In this document: positions 23,336 through 31,668 of the stretch, piece after piece
How positions within the stretch are numbered: position 1 is the first letter of the stretch
Layout of the letters: every line of letters begins with the position of its first letter
Assembly (NCBI RefSeq): GCF_011759505.1
Contig: NZ_JAAOYO010000005.1
Span: forward strand, 1-64,000
DNA: 64,000 nucleotides
Reading direction: 5' to 3'
DNA from: Curtobacterium salicis
Lineage (GTDB): Bacteria; Actinomycetota; Actinomycetes; Actinomycetales; Microbacteriaceae
Notes under the pieces: generated by a model
What the model saw: the letters and a program-made list of their open reading frames with translations, nothing else
Database searches by the model: none
Told to the model about the DNA's origin: nothing
Program-made: the position numbers and the translations under genes

Positions 23336-24619
23336 TCAGCGGAAGAGCTGTTCGCCGATGTACGAGCCCTTGCGGGGTGCCGGCGGGACCGCGAAGACCG
23401 CCGATCCGATGTGCGCGATGTACTCGTTGAGCCGGTCCGACGCGCCGAGTCTCCGCTGCAGCCGGGTGAAGTGGTCCGGGTCGTTCATGTACGCCACGAA
23501 CAGCAGTCCGGCGTCGAGCTGCCCGTACTGGTTGAGGCCGTCCGTGTAGTTGTAGCCGCGGCGCAGGATCTTCACGCCGTCGTTCGCCTCGTGTGCGGCG
23601 AGGGCGACGTGCGAGCGGGGGTCGATCGCGGGTGCCCCGTGCGCGGTCGCGTGGAAGTCCGGCGTGGTGTGCTCCTGGCCGCCGGAGAGCGGCGCCCCGG
23701 AGACCTTCGTGCGCCCGAACACGCGCTGCTGGTCGCTGACGACGTCGGCGTCCCAGATCTCCAGGTTCATCCGGATCTTCCGGACCACCTGGTACGTGCC
23801 GCCGGCCATCCAGTCGGCGTCGTCGTCGAGCCAGACGAAGCGGTCGTGGTCAGCGTCGGTGGTGATGTTGCGGGTGCCGTCCTTGAAGCCCATGAGGTTC
23901 CGCGGGGTGGCCTGGGTCGGTCCGGCCGAGGCCCGACCGAAGCCGAGGACGGTCCACTTCACGGTCGCGCTCCCCCGGGCCATCCGCGCCAGGTCCCGGA
24001 CCGCGTGGTACGCGACCTGCGGGTCGTCGGCGCACGCCTGCAGGGACAGGTCGCCGCCGGTCAGGCCGGACTCGAACCGGTCGCTCGGCAGGGACGGCAG
24101 CTCCGCCAGGTCGGCCGGGCGCTTGCCGGCCAGGCCGAAGCGCTCGTCGAACACCCCGGGGCCGAGGCCGACCGTGACGGTGAGGGACGCGGGCCCGAGG
24201 TCGAGCGCCTCGCCGGTGTCCGCGCCGACGCCGTCCCCGTGCGCGGGTTCGACGCTGCCGATGGTCTGGCCGGCCTGCAGCTGCGCGATCGCGGCGGACC
24301 AGCGGGCGAGGAGCACCTGCAGTTCGGTCGCGGTGCCGAGGGTCAGGTCGAACGTCATGAACACGCAGTGCCGCTGCGGGTCGGTCCGGATGCCGCCCTG
24401 TGGCGCACCGGACGCCGTCGCGTAGAAGGGGTGGCTGCGGGACATGTCGACGGACTCGTCACCGTTCGCCGCCGCCGCGAACGGGTCGACGCCGCTCGCC
24501 ACCGCGGAGCCGGCGATCCCCGCCGCCGCTCCGACGCCGGCGCCCGCGGCGGCCAGGCCGGCTCCGAGCAGTCCCCGGCGCGAGACGCCCCGGGTCTCGT
24601 CCTCGTCCCGGCGGTTCAC
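23336..24619 (-). CDS. efeB: Dye-decolourising peroxidase / deferrochelatase EfeB
   Basis: A 427-residue DyP-type haem peroxidase. The N-terminus has a twin-arginine signal (SRRGLLGAGLAAAGAG), so the protein is exported folded. The DyP motif appears as GFKDGTRN, with the distal Asp, and a haem-ligand His region lies in the second half near TPDFHATAHGAP. In EfeUOB systems it is thought to oxidise ferrous iron, or to extract iron from haem, outside the membrane. The GTG start at 24619 overlaps the efeO stop (GTGA), so it is coupled to the operon. Confidence 0.93.
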   Translation of the reverse strand: MNRRDEDETRGVSRRGLLGAGLAAAGAGVGAAAGIAGSAVASGVDPFAAAANGDESVDMSRSHPFYATASGAPQGGIRTDPQRHCVFMTFDLTLGTATELQVLLARWSAAIAQLQAGQTIGSVEPAHGDGVGADTGEALDLGPASLTVTVGLGPGVFDERFGLAGKRPADLAELPSLPSDRFESGLTGGDLSLQACADDPQVAYHAVRDLARMARGSATVKWTVLGFGRASAGPTQATPRNLMGFKDGTRNITTDADHDRFVWLDDDADWMAGGTYQVVRKIRMNLEIWDADVVSDQQRVFGRTKVSGAPLSGGQEHTTPDFHATAHGAPAIDPRSHVALAAHEANDGVKILRRGYNYTDGLNQYGQLDAGLLFVAYMNDPDHFTRLQRRLGASDRLNEYIAHIGSAVFAVPPAPRKGSYIGEQLFR

Positions 24620-25863
24620 GCGGTGGCGACCTTCTCGGCCAGGCGGGACAGCGGGTCCTGCAGTGCCTGGACCTGCTGCGAGATCGCGTTCGCGTGTTCG
24701 GCGCGGGTGGCGGCGTCCCAGGTGTCGAAGCCCCCGAGGTCGTCGGCGTTCCGGAAGCCGTCCATGAGCCTGTTCGTGGCGTCGAACTGCGCGGCGATCT
24801 GCTTCGTCAGCGTCGGGTCGACCTTCGTCAGTCCGGGCTTGAGGTACGCGAAGGCCTGGCGGGAGCCCTCGACGTTGGCGGCGAGGTCGACGAGGTCGAT
24901 GTGGCTGTAGGCCTCTTCCTCGCCGGTGATCTTGTTCGACTGGACCTCCTCGAGCAGGCCCGCGGCACCGTTGGCCAGGTCCTCGGGCTTGTAGTCGAGC
25001 GTCGGTACGAGCTTCGCGAGCAGGTGCACGTTCGTGGCGAGGTCGTCGGCGTACCGCTTGGTGTCGGCGGTGATCGCACCCGTCGCGAAGAGGTCGCGCT
25101 CGACGGCGTGGAACCCGCTCCAGCCGACGGCCGGGTCGGCATTCGAGGCGCGCATGTCGATGAGGTAGTCGAGGTTGCCGGCGTTGTCCGTCGCCTCGTG
25201 GCCCTTCTTCACGAAGCCGTCGACGTCGCTCTCGACGTGCTCGTAGTACGGGCGTGCGTTCGCGTAGTCGGTCTTCGCCGCCGCCAGGTCGCCGGCGTCG
25301 ATGTCCTTCTGGAGCTCGTCGACCGCGGTCACCATGTCGGTGACCTGGCCGTCGACGTAGTCCGCGTAGCCCTTCGTGCCGTCCTGCAGCAGGCTCGCGG
25401 CGCTGCTGTTCGCGGTCGACTTCACGGAGCCGGTGACGGTCAGGTCGGTGAGCTCCTGCTCCGCACCGGGGCAGTACACCTGGTACTTCCCGCCGGTGAG
25501 CGTGGCGGTGAACGAGACGGGGTCGAGTCCCGGTGCCAGGTTCTCCTTCTCGCCGAGGATCCGCTGGTCCTGCAGCAGCTCGACCTCGGTGATGGCGGTC
25601 GAGGACTGGTTCTCGACGGTGAAGGTCACGGGTCCGGCGGCGACCTTCCTGCTGCTCACGGCGCAGCTGTCCGAGCCGTCGTTCGTCAGGGTGATGGTGA
25701 CACGGGCGACCTTGCCGGAGGTCTCGGTGGCGTCGCCCGCCAAGGCCCCGTTGCCCGCGCAGCCGGTGAGGGCGAGTGCCGCGACGGCGCCCAGCGCGCC
25801 GAGGGTGACGAGGCGCCCCCGCGTGGTCAGGGGTCGGACGGTGGTCGCTCTACCGAACGGCAT
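24616..25863 (-). CDS. efeO: Iron-uptake lipoprotein EfeO
   Basis: A 415-residue lipoprotein. A lipobox LALTGC ends the signal peptide at about residue 34. A cupredoxin-like domain follows (VTFTVENQSSTAITEVELL; YQVYCPGAEQEL), then the helical M75 peptidase-like imelysin domain with the metal-binding HxxE motif in SGFHAVERDLF. It binds and presents iron to EfeU. The start at 25863 lies inside the efeU 3' end, giving a 14-nt overlap. Order and coupling efeU-efeO-efeB are canonical. Confidence 0.93.
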   Translation of the reverse strand: MPFGRATTVRPLTTRGRLVTLGALGAVAALALTGCAGNGALAGDATETSGKVARVTITLTNDGSDSCAVSSRKVAAGPVTFTVENQSSTAITEVELLQDQRILGEKENLAPGLDPVSFTATLTGGKYQVYCPGAEQELTDLTVTGSVKSTANSSAASLLQDGTKGYADYVDGQVTDMVTAVDELQKDIDAGDLAAAKTDYANARPYYEHVESDVDGFVKKGHEATDNAGNLDYLIDMRASNADPAVGWSGFHAVERDLFATGAITADTKRYADDLATNVHLLAKLVPTLDYKPEDLANGAAGLLEEVQSNKITGEEEAYSHIDLVDLAANVEGSRQAFAYLKPGLTKVDPTLTKQIAAQFDATNRLMDGFRNADDLGGFDTWDAATRAEHANAISQQVQALQDPLSRLAEKVATA

Positions 25864-27451
25864 CGGTGCTCCTTGCGGTCGCCGTGGCGGGAGGGCCACG
25901 GGTGGGGGTGGTCGAGGGGACGGTCGTGTCGGGCAGGCCGAGGCGTCGGCGGTCCCGGAGGGCGAGCAGCACCTGCGCGGCGGCGGCGATGCCGAGTGCG
26001 AGGGGCAGCCAACGGGTCCAGAGCGCGAGTTCCGCGGCGTGGGTCCGGTCCGCCGCGAGGGCGGCGGTCGTCCGGTCGACGGTGCCGCGCGGCACCGCCC
26101 AGACGGTCCGGTCGAGCGTGCTGGTCCGGGCGGTCGGGAGGCCCCCACCGGTCAGCGTGAGCACCGAGCGTTCCGAACGGCTCGCGTCCACCACCCCGCC
26201 GTCGACGCTCCGGAGCGTCACGGTGTCGCGGGTCGCCCAGGAGGCCCGGTACGGCCCGGGTGCGCTGTTCGGCGAGATGCCGACCGGGATCCGGCCGAAC
26301 AGCCGCACGAGGTCGTCGAGCGTCAGGGTGGCGGGCTGGTCGGCGGCCGCTCGGTCGGCGGTGACCCGCCAGCGGTCGGTGGCGGTGCCGGCGCCCACGA
26401 CGCGGCGGTGGGCCGACGCGGGGAGGGTGATCCGGGCCTCCCGGCCGGAGCTGTCGGTGCTGCTGCCGACGACGCGCAGGGTCGCCGTGGACCCGGTCAC
26501 CCGTGCGGTGACGGAGCGGGCGTCGCCGGTGACGCGGGCGGTCGTGGGGACCTCGGTGTGTCCGGCCGGGACGGCGACGGCGAGCGCGAGGGCGGCGACC
26601 GCGAGTCCGGACGCGACCGCGATGCGGACGGCGGGGACGCGGACGGCCGACGGCTTCCACCGGCGCGGCCAGAGCGACAGGGCCAGGACGGGGACGACGT
26701 AGAGGACCCAGCCGAGCACCTCGATGACGCGCGGGTCCGGCGGGATGCCGAGCACACCGGTGACGAGGGCGCCCTGCACGGAACCGTTCGGGGCGAGCCA
26801 GCCGAGGTCGACGGTGCGCTGCTGGCCGATGACGACCCAGCCGGCCTCGTGCGCACGGCGGAGCACGGTCAGGACGAGCCCGCCGGCGACGAACACCAGG
26901 AAGACGCCGGTGCCGGTGAAGAACTTCGCCAGGTCGAGCCGGACGCCGCCGGTGTAGATGCCGTACCCGACGACGACCGCGGCCGCGATGCCGATGACCG
27001 CGCCGAGGGCGGCGAGGCCGGTGTCGCGCGACGCCTGGAAGGTGGCGAGGAGGAAGACCGAGGTCTCGAAGCCCTCCTTGAGGACGGCGAGGAAGGCCAT
27101 GCCGGCCAGGGCCCAGGCGGTGCCCCGGCCGAGGGCGGCGGACGCGCTGGCCTCGAGCTCGCGGCTGAGGTGGCGGGCGTGGGTCCGCATCCAGACGATC
27201 ATCCCGGTGACGAAGACCACGGCGACGATGCCGATGACGGCCTCCATCGCCTCCTGCTGGGCCTGCGGGAGCGCCTGCTCGACCGCCTGCAACCCGAGCC
27301 CCACGGCGATGCTGAGGAGCACGGCGACGCCGACCCCGGTCCACATCGGGGCGAGGGGAACGCGGTTCCGTCGGAGGAACGCGGCGATGATCCCGACGAT
27401 GAGGGTGGCTTCGAGGCCTTCGCGGAGACCGATGACGAGTGTGGCGAGCAT
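25850..27451 (-). CDS. efeU: Ferrous iron permease EfeU with C-terminal extension
   Basis: A 533-residue FTR1-family permease. The iron-binding REGLE motif is at residues 10-14, and the second motif appears as LKEGFETSVF near residue 120. About seven membrane helices occupy residues 1-290. Unlike the usual EfeU of about 280 residues, it continues with a 190-residue Thr/Val-rich predicted extracellular domain and a further helix (ALWTRWLPLALGIAAAAQVLLAL) before a basic tail. It is the first gene of efeUOB. An IdeR-type box lies 4-22 nt before the ATG and no Shine-Dalgarno is seen. Confidence 0.93.
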   Translation of the reverse strand: MLATLVIGLREGLEATLIVGIIAAFLRRNRVPLAPMWTGVGVAVLLSIAVGLGLQAVEQALPQAQQEAMEAVIGIVAVVFVTGMIVWMRTHARHLSRELEASASAALGRGTAWALAGMAFLAVLKEGFETSVFLLATFQASRDTGLAALGAVIGIAAAVVVGYGIYTGGVRLDLAKFFTGTGVFLVFVAGGLVLTVLRRAHEAGWVVIGQQRTVDLGWLAPNGSVQGALVTGVLGIPPDPRVIEVLGWVLYVVPVLALSLWPRRWKPSAVRVPAVRIAVASGLAVAALALAVAVPAGHTEVPTTARVTGDARSVTARVTGSTATLRVVGSSTDSSGREARITLPASAHRRVVGAGTATDRWRVTADRAAADQPATLTLDDLVRLFGRIPVGISPNSAPGPYRASWATRDTVTLRSVDGGVVDASRSERSVLTLTGGGLPTARTSTLDRTVWAVPRGTVDRTTAALAADRTHAAELALWTRWLPLALGIAAAAQVLLALRDRRRLGLPDTTVPSTTPTRGPPATATARSTDAVR

Positions 27452-27454
27452 GAC

Positions 27455-27473
27455 GAAGGTGAGGCTAACCTAA
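27455..27473. promoter_or_regulatory. IdeR/DtxR-type iron box
   Basis: GAAGGTGAGGCTAACCTAA matches 16 of 19 positions of the DtxR/IdeR consensus TTAGGTTAGSCTAACCTAA (read on the minus strand). It lies between divergent efeU (ATG at 27451) and the TRIC-type gene. Fe(II)-bound repressor there would block efeU, whose -10 (TAGGTT on the minus strand) is inside the box. Confidence 0.85.
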
Positions 27474-27521
27474 CCGACGCGCGAACCGCCAGCCGGGGAC
27501 GTGTGCGCTTTGATGGTCCTC

Positions 27522-28376
27522 ATGAACCTGCTGACCGTGGACGGCCTCGCCGCCGTGACGAACGTGCTCGACCTCGCCGGGGTCTTCGCGTCCGCACTGC
27601 TCGGTGGCGCGGTCGCACGGTCGATGGACTTCGACCTGTTCGGGTTCCTGGTCGTGGGGTTCGTCTCCGGGCTCGGCGGGGGCATGCTCCGCGACGTCCT
27701 GCTGCAGAACGGACCACCCGTCGCGCTCACCGACCCCCTCTACGTGCCGGTCGCGGTGGCCGGGGCGCTCGTCGCGTTCTTCGTGTCGTTCTCCGAGCGC
27801 GGGTGGGACCGGCTGTTCACGTTCCTCGATGCCGCCGTCATCGGGTTCTGGGCGGTGGTCGGGGTCCAGCGCACCTTCGACGCCGGGCTCGAGTGGCCCG
27901 CGGCGATCATCATGGGCACGATCACCGCGGTGGGTGGCGGCGTCGGCCGGGACCTGCTGCTGCGACGCGTACCGGCGGTGTTCGGCGGCAACGCCCTCTA
28001 CGCCTCCGTCGCCGTCGCCGCCTCCGCGGTGATGGTCGGCGCGTCCGCGCTCGGCTCCCCGACCATCGGGATCGTCGCCGCCGTCGTGCTCTCCCTGCTG
28101 CTCCGCTGGGGCGCCGTCCGCTGGGGGTGGGGCCTGCCCAACGGCCGCAACTGGCAGCCGCAGTCCCGGCTCGCCTCGCTGCTCCGACGCGGACGCGGAC
28201 GGGCGCGGGCTCCGCGGCCGGTCCGTCCCGGCGCGATGCGGCTGCTCCGACGCCCGGGCCAGCGCGACGGCGCCGGCAGCGTGCACACCGGGAGCATCCG
28301 CCTCGACGGCACGCACACCGCCGGGCTGCGCCTCGACGCGGACGCACCGGATCCCGCGGAGCGCCGCGAGGACTGA
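27522..28376 (+). CDS. TRIC-family cation channel (UPF0126)
   Basis: A 284-residue membrane protein with two repeats of three helices, each containing the family's glycine motif: GFVSGLGGGMLRDVLL and GTITAVGGGVGRDLLL. Prokaryotic members of this family are homotrimeric monovalent cation channels. A hydrophilic Arg-rich tail of about 80 residues follows. In-frame starts exist at 27501 (GTG), 27513 and 27522 (ATG); 27522 gives the usual N-terminus directly before the first helix, but no ribosome-binding site decides it. It shares the intergenic region and iron box with efeU. Confidence 0.85.
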   Translation: MNLLTVDGLAAVTNVLDLAGVFASALLGGAVARSMDFDLFGFLVVGFVSGLGGGMLRDVLLQNGPPVALTDPLYVPVAVAGALVAFFVSFSERGWDRLFTFLDAAVIGFWAVVGVQRTFDAGLEWPAAIIMGTITAVGGGVGRDLLLRRVPAVFGGNALYASVAVAASAVMVGASALGSPTIGIVAAVVLSLLLRWGAVRWGWGLPNGRNWQPQSRLASLLRRGRGRARAPRPVRPGAMRLLRRPGQRDGAGSVHTGSIRLDGTHTAGLRLDADAPDPAERRED

Positions 28377-28664
28377 ACCGGGGACCTGTCCCCGGCGTCC
28401 GCCTCGTCGTACACTCGAGACCGCCGGGTATCGACCCGGCTGTGCCCCCTGGGACGACGAACCGACGTGACCCGAAGACGGCGGTCCGGCCGCAGGGTGT
28501 GCAGGCACCATCCGTGCCGGCACGAGGGGCCACCGCTCCGCGCGGGATCAGACACGCGGTGCGGTCCCCCGGGCCTGCCGACGGCAGCACCGGTCACGAC
28601 CCGACGAGCACCGCCGCGACACCAGCTCCACCCGCACAGCAGAGTCCCGGAACAGGATCCTCCG
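28377..28664 (+). other. 288-nt gap before the TetR gene
   Basis: A TACACT -10-like box occurs at 28409-28414. No other gene, strong hairpin or repeat was found. Short open frames here have no convincing start signal. Confidence 0.4.
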
Positions 28665-29303
28665 ATGACCGACGCAACCGACCCGGCGCGACCCGGGACA
28701 CCGGAGGACGACAGCACGCCGGTCCCCCGGACACCACGGTCCGAGGTCCGGGAGCGTCTGCTCGCTGCCGGCTCCCAGGTCTTCGCCGAACAGGGCGTGC
28801 ACGAAGCCCGACTCGACGCCGTCGCCGCCGCCGCCGGCTTCAGCAAGGGCGCGGTGTACTCGAACTTCTCCTCGAAGGAGGACCTGCTCGCCCAGGTCAT
28901 GCAACGCGCCACGAACCGCGTGCTCCTGTCCCTGCAGGAACTCGTCCGCATCGACATCAGCGCCGCCGACGTCGGCGACGTCGTCCGGGCAGCGTTCGGC
29001 CGCCACGACCAGAGCGCACAGTTCGCCCTGCTCTCGGAACTGCGCGCCTACGCCATGCGGCACCCGGAGTTCATGCCGGAGTTCGTCCGGCAACGCCGCA
29101 CGCTGCAGGACGGGGTGCGCGAACTCGTCCACACCTGGTTCGCCGCGCACCCCGAGGTCGACCCCGGCATGCCGCTCGACACCTTCGCGACGATCCTCAT
29201 CGCCACGAACACCGGCATCGTGTTCGACGCCCCCGCCCTCGACGGGACCGACCCCGGCGACGCGGTCGCGACGATGGTGGAGGCGGTGCTCCGGACGCGC
29301 TGA
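28665..29303 (+). CDS. TetR/AcrR-family regulator
   Basis: A 212-residue regulator with an N-terminal disordered segment (1-25), then the TetR helix-turn-helix: RERLLAAGSQVFAEQGVHEA, LDAVAAAAGFSKGAVYSNF and SSKEDLLAQVM (about 27-75). The C-terminal ligand domain is of the AcrR type. No target gene is adjacent in a divergent arrangement, so its regulon is not evident; the gene ends against the transglutaminase operon at a shared terminator. The ATG at 28665 was chosen for a GGATCCTCCG purine-poor but properly spaced leader and normal length. Confidence 0.85.
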   Translation: MTDATDPARPGTPEDDSTPVPRTPRSEVRERLLAAGSQVFAEQGVHEARLDAVAAAAGFSKGAVYSNFSSKEDLLAQVMQRATNRVLLSLQELVRIDISAADVGDVVRAAFGRHDQSAQFALLSELRAYAMRHPEFMPEFVRQRRTLQDGVRELVHTWFAAHPEVDPGMPLDTFATILIATNTGIVFDAPALDGTDPGDAVATMVEAVLRTR

Positions 29304-29307
29304 ACCG

Positions 29308-29330
29308 CCGGCGGCCCCAGCGGCCGCCGG
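29308..29330. terminator. Bidirectional terminator
   Basis: A 9-bp stem CCGGCGGCC/GGCCGCCGG with a 5-nt loop fills the 28-nt gap between the convergent TetR and transglutaminase genes. Confidence 0.7.
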
Positions 29331-29331
29331 G

Positions 29332-31668
29332 TCAGCCCGCTGCCGCGGCCGTTCGTCCGGGCGGACGTCCCGAGGGCAACAGGCTCGGCGGGAGCAGCCG
29401 GGACCGGACCACACGGCCGCGGGAGACGGCGGCGTCCAAGGCGGCGCGTGCCTCCTGGACGGACCGGAGGAGCGCGCCGGTGTCCGCTCGACCGTCAGCG
29501 GCGAAGCGCTCCTGGTCGACGGCGTCGACGACCGACCGCAGATGCGGCAGCACGGATGCCGGGACGTTCGACGCGAGGCGACCGAGGACGGCACGCGCCG
29601 TCCGGGCGACCGCGGCGGCGTCCCCCGGCGGTGCCGAACCGGGCGCGAAGCCGTGGTCGGCGACGTCGTCGAGCAGTTCCCGCCAGGCGGTGACGGCCGG
29701 CTGACGACCCGCCGCGACCGCACCGAGGCGGCGGTGCCGTCGGGTCGCCCGGAGGACGCCGGGGGCGCCGAGGACCGCGAGCGCGGCGAGCACCGCGACC
29801 AGCGCGCCCCACGGGACGGACCCGCCGCCGGTGCTGCCCCCGCCCGCGGCCGCGGACGTCGGAGTCGGGGTGGCACTCGCCGAGGCCGACGGCGGGGTGG
29901 TCTCACCGGGGGCGGGCAGCGGCGTCTCACTCGCCGCGGCCGACGGCGTCGCGGTCGCCGAGGGCTTCGGCTGCGCGGCCTGGTCGGAGTCCGGGGTGGG
30001 CTCGAAGGACACCCAACCGGCCCCGCGGATGTAGAGCTCCGGCCACGAGTGCAGCTGGCGGTTCGACACCGTGTACTGCCCGTCCTCGCGGTTCGCCCCG
30101 GCGCGGTACCCGACGGCGATGCGGGACGGGATGCCGAGCGTCCTCGCCATCACGGCCATCGCGGACGCGAAGTGCACGCAGTACCCGGACCGCTCCTGCA
30201 GGAACCGTGCGACGACGTCCATGCTGTCGCCGTCGTAGCCCTGCTCGACCGGGGCGGTCTCGGAGTAGGTGAACAGGCCGCTGCGGAACCACTGCTCGAG
30301 TGCCCGCGCCTGGTCGTAGTCGTTCGTGGCCCCGGCGTCGACCCGCGCCGCGGTGGTGCGGATGACGTCCGGCAGGTCGTCGGGCAGGTCGGTGTCGGTC
30401 CGGAGTTGCTGCTGGGAGGGACGGAGGAACCCCTGCCCGTCCGCCTGCGACAGGCGTCCGGAGGCTGCGACGGCGTCGAGGTAGGCGTTGGCGGACACCG
30501 AGGCGCCGTACGCCTCGTAGGTCGCGCCGCGCCGGGTCGCCGGGCCGGCGGAACGCACCGTGTTGGTGTCCCCGGACCAGCGCCACTGGGTGAGGTCGAG
30601 GTTCGTGGACTTCGACTCCACCGACATCGCACCGGAGGGCAGCGGCAGGTAGTTGCTCGACAGCCCGGTGATCTGCACCGTGACGTCGCCGCGGTCCGCC
30701 AGCCGCGGGTTCACGCCGTCGACCCGGCGGGGCTGGTCGGCGGTGTCCGCGGTCGAGGCGTCGGTGACGGTCGGTACCCAGTCACCCGTGCCGAACTCGT
30801 CGAGGTCCGCGAGCTTGAGGTACTTCGGCTGCCCGTCGGAGGACCGGTAGCGGAACACCTCGAGCTCGTTGGGCCGCCGCAGGTCCTGCCCCAGCTCGAG
30901 CAGCGTGCCCGGGCGCCCGGGTTGGATCGGTGACTGGATCGCGCCCGTCACGCCGGAGAGCCAGCCGGCGTTGATCGGCACCAGGACCGGCAACCCGATC
31001 GCGACGACGAGCCCGATCGCCCCGACGACGGCGGCCGGGAACACCCGTTGCACCGGCCGCACCGAGGTCCAGAGCAGGGCGAGGAACGCCACGGCGGTGC
31101 AGACGACGAGCCAGCCGGACGGGGCCTCGCCGGTGATGATCCCCGGCACCAGGAGGATCACCAGGGCGGGGGCGGCGGCGAGCGCGGCGGTCGGCGCGAC
31201 CGCGGCCAGGAAGAGCGAGGCACCGGCGACCCACGCGATCGACACGGTGACGACCAGCCGGATCGAGTCGGTCTGCGGCAGCGGTGCCGGGTTCAGCCGG
31301 ATCGCCGCGAGCGTCTGCCCGAGGGCGCCGTTCCGGTCGAGCCAGCCGAGGGGCGCGGTGTCGTTGAGGAGCGCGGCGGCACAGGAACCGAGCACGAGCG
31401 TCGCGACGAGTGCCACGAAGCGCACGCCGCGCGGCCGGGTCCGGACCGCGAGCAGGACGGCGACGAGCACGGCGGCGAAGACGACGCCGGACAGCCACCA
31501 GGAGACGCCCTGCACGAGCGGGCGCATGGCGAGCGCGGCGATGAGCACGGGGATCGGGGCGAGCGCGACGACCCAGGCGTCGGGGGTGTCCGGACTGCGG
31601 TCGTCGCGGTCGAGGACCTCGCGCACGTCGACGTGTTCACGCTGCCGGCTCGGACTGGTGGCGGTCAT
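29332..31668 (-). CDS. TgpA-like transglutaminase membrane protein
   Basis: A 778-residue membrane enzyme. About six helices in residues 30-230 (DUF3488-like) precede an extracellular transglutaminase-like domain with the catalytic Cys in RSGYCVHFASAMAVMART and the catalytic His in NRQLHSWPELYIRGAGW. A Pro/Ser/Thr linker and one helix follow, then a cytoplasmic C-terminal region resembling DUF4129. It forms an operon with DUF58 and MoxR genes; the ATG at 31668 overlaps the DUF58 stop (ATGA), which decides the start. The trio is thought to act in assembly or protein modification at the membrane; substrates are unknown. Confidence 0.87.
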   Translation of the reverse strand: MTATSPSRQREHVDVREVLDRDDRSPDTPDAWVVALAPIPVLIAALAMRPLVQGVSWWLSGVVFAAVLVAVLLAVRTRPRGVRFVALVATLVLGSCAAALLNDTAPLGWLDRNGALGQTLAAIRLNPAPLPQTDSIRLVVTVSIAWVAGASLFLAAVAPTAALAAAPALVILLVPGIITGEAPSGWLVVCTAVAFLALLWTSVRPVQRVFPAAVVGAIGLVVAIGLPVLVPINAGWLSGVTGAIQSPIQPGRPGTLLELGQDLRRPNELEVFRYRSSDGQPKYLKLADLDEFGTGDWVPTVTDASTADTADQPRRVDGVNPRLADRGDVTVQITGLSSNYLPLPSGAMSVESKSTNLDLTQWRWSGDTNTVRSAGPATRRGATYEAYGASVSANAYLDAVAASGRLSQADGQGFLRPSQQQLRTDTDLPDDLPDVIRTTAARVDAGATNDYDQARALEQWFRSGLFTYSETAPVEQGYDGDSMDVVARFLQERSGYCVHFASAMAVMARTLGIPSRIAVGYRAGANREDGQYTVSNRQLHSWPELYIRGAGWVSFEPTPDSDQAAQPKPSATATPSAAASETPLPAPGETTPPSASASATPTPTSAAAGGGSTGGGSVPWGALVAVLAALAVLGAPGVLRATRRHRRLGAVAAGRQPAVTAWRELLDDVADHGFAPGSAPPGDAAAVARTARAVLGRLASNVPASVLPHLRSVVDAVDQERFAADGRADTGALLRSVQEARAALDAAVSRGRVVRSRLLPPSLLPSGRPPGRTAAAAG

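Noticed and set aside
25376-29704. A 1442-codon plus-strand open frame
   Set aside because: It is antisense to efeO and efeU and out of frame with the TRIC and TetR genes. Its composition is typical of high-GC shadow frames and no domain is visible.
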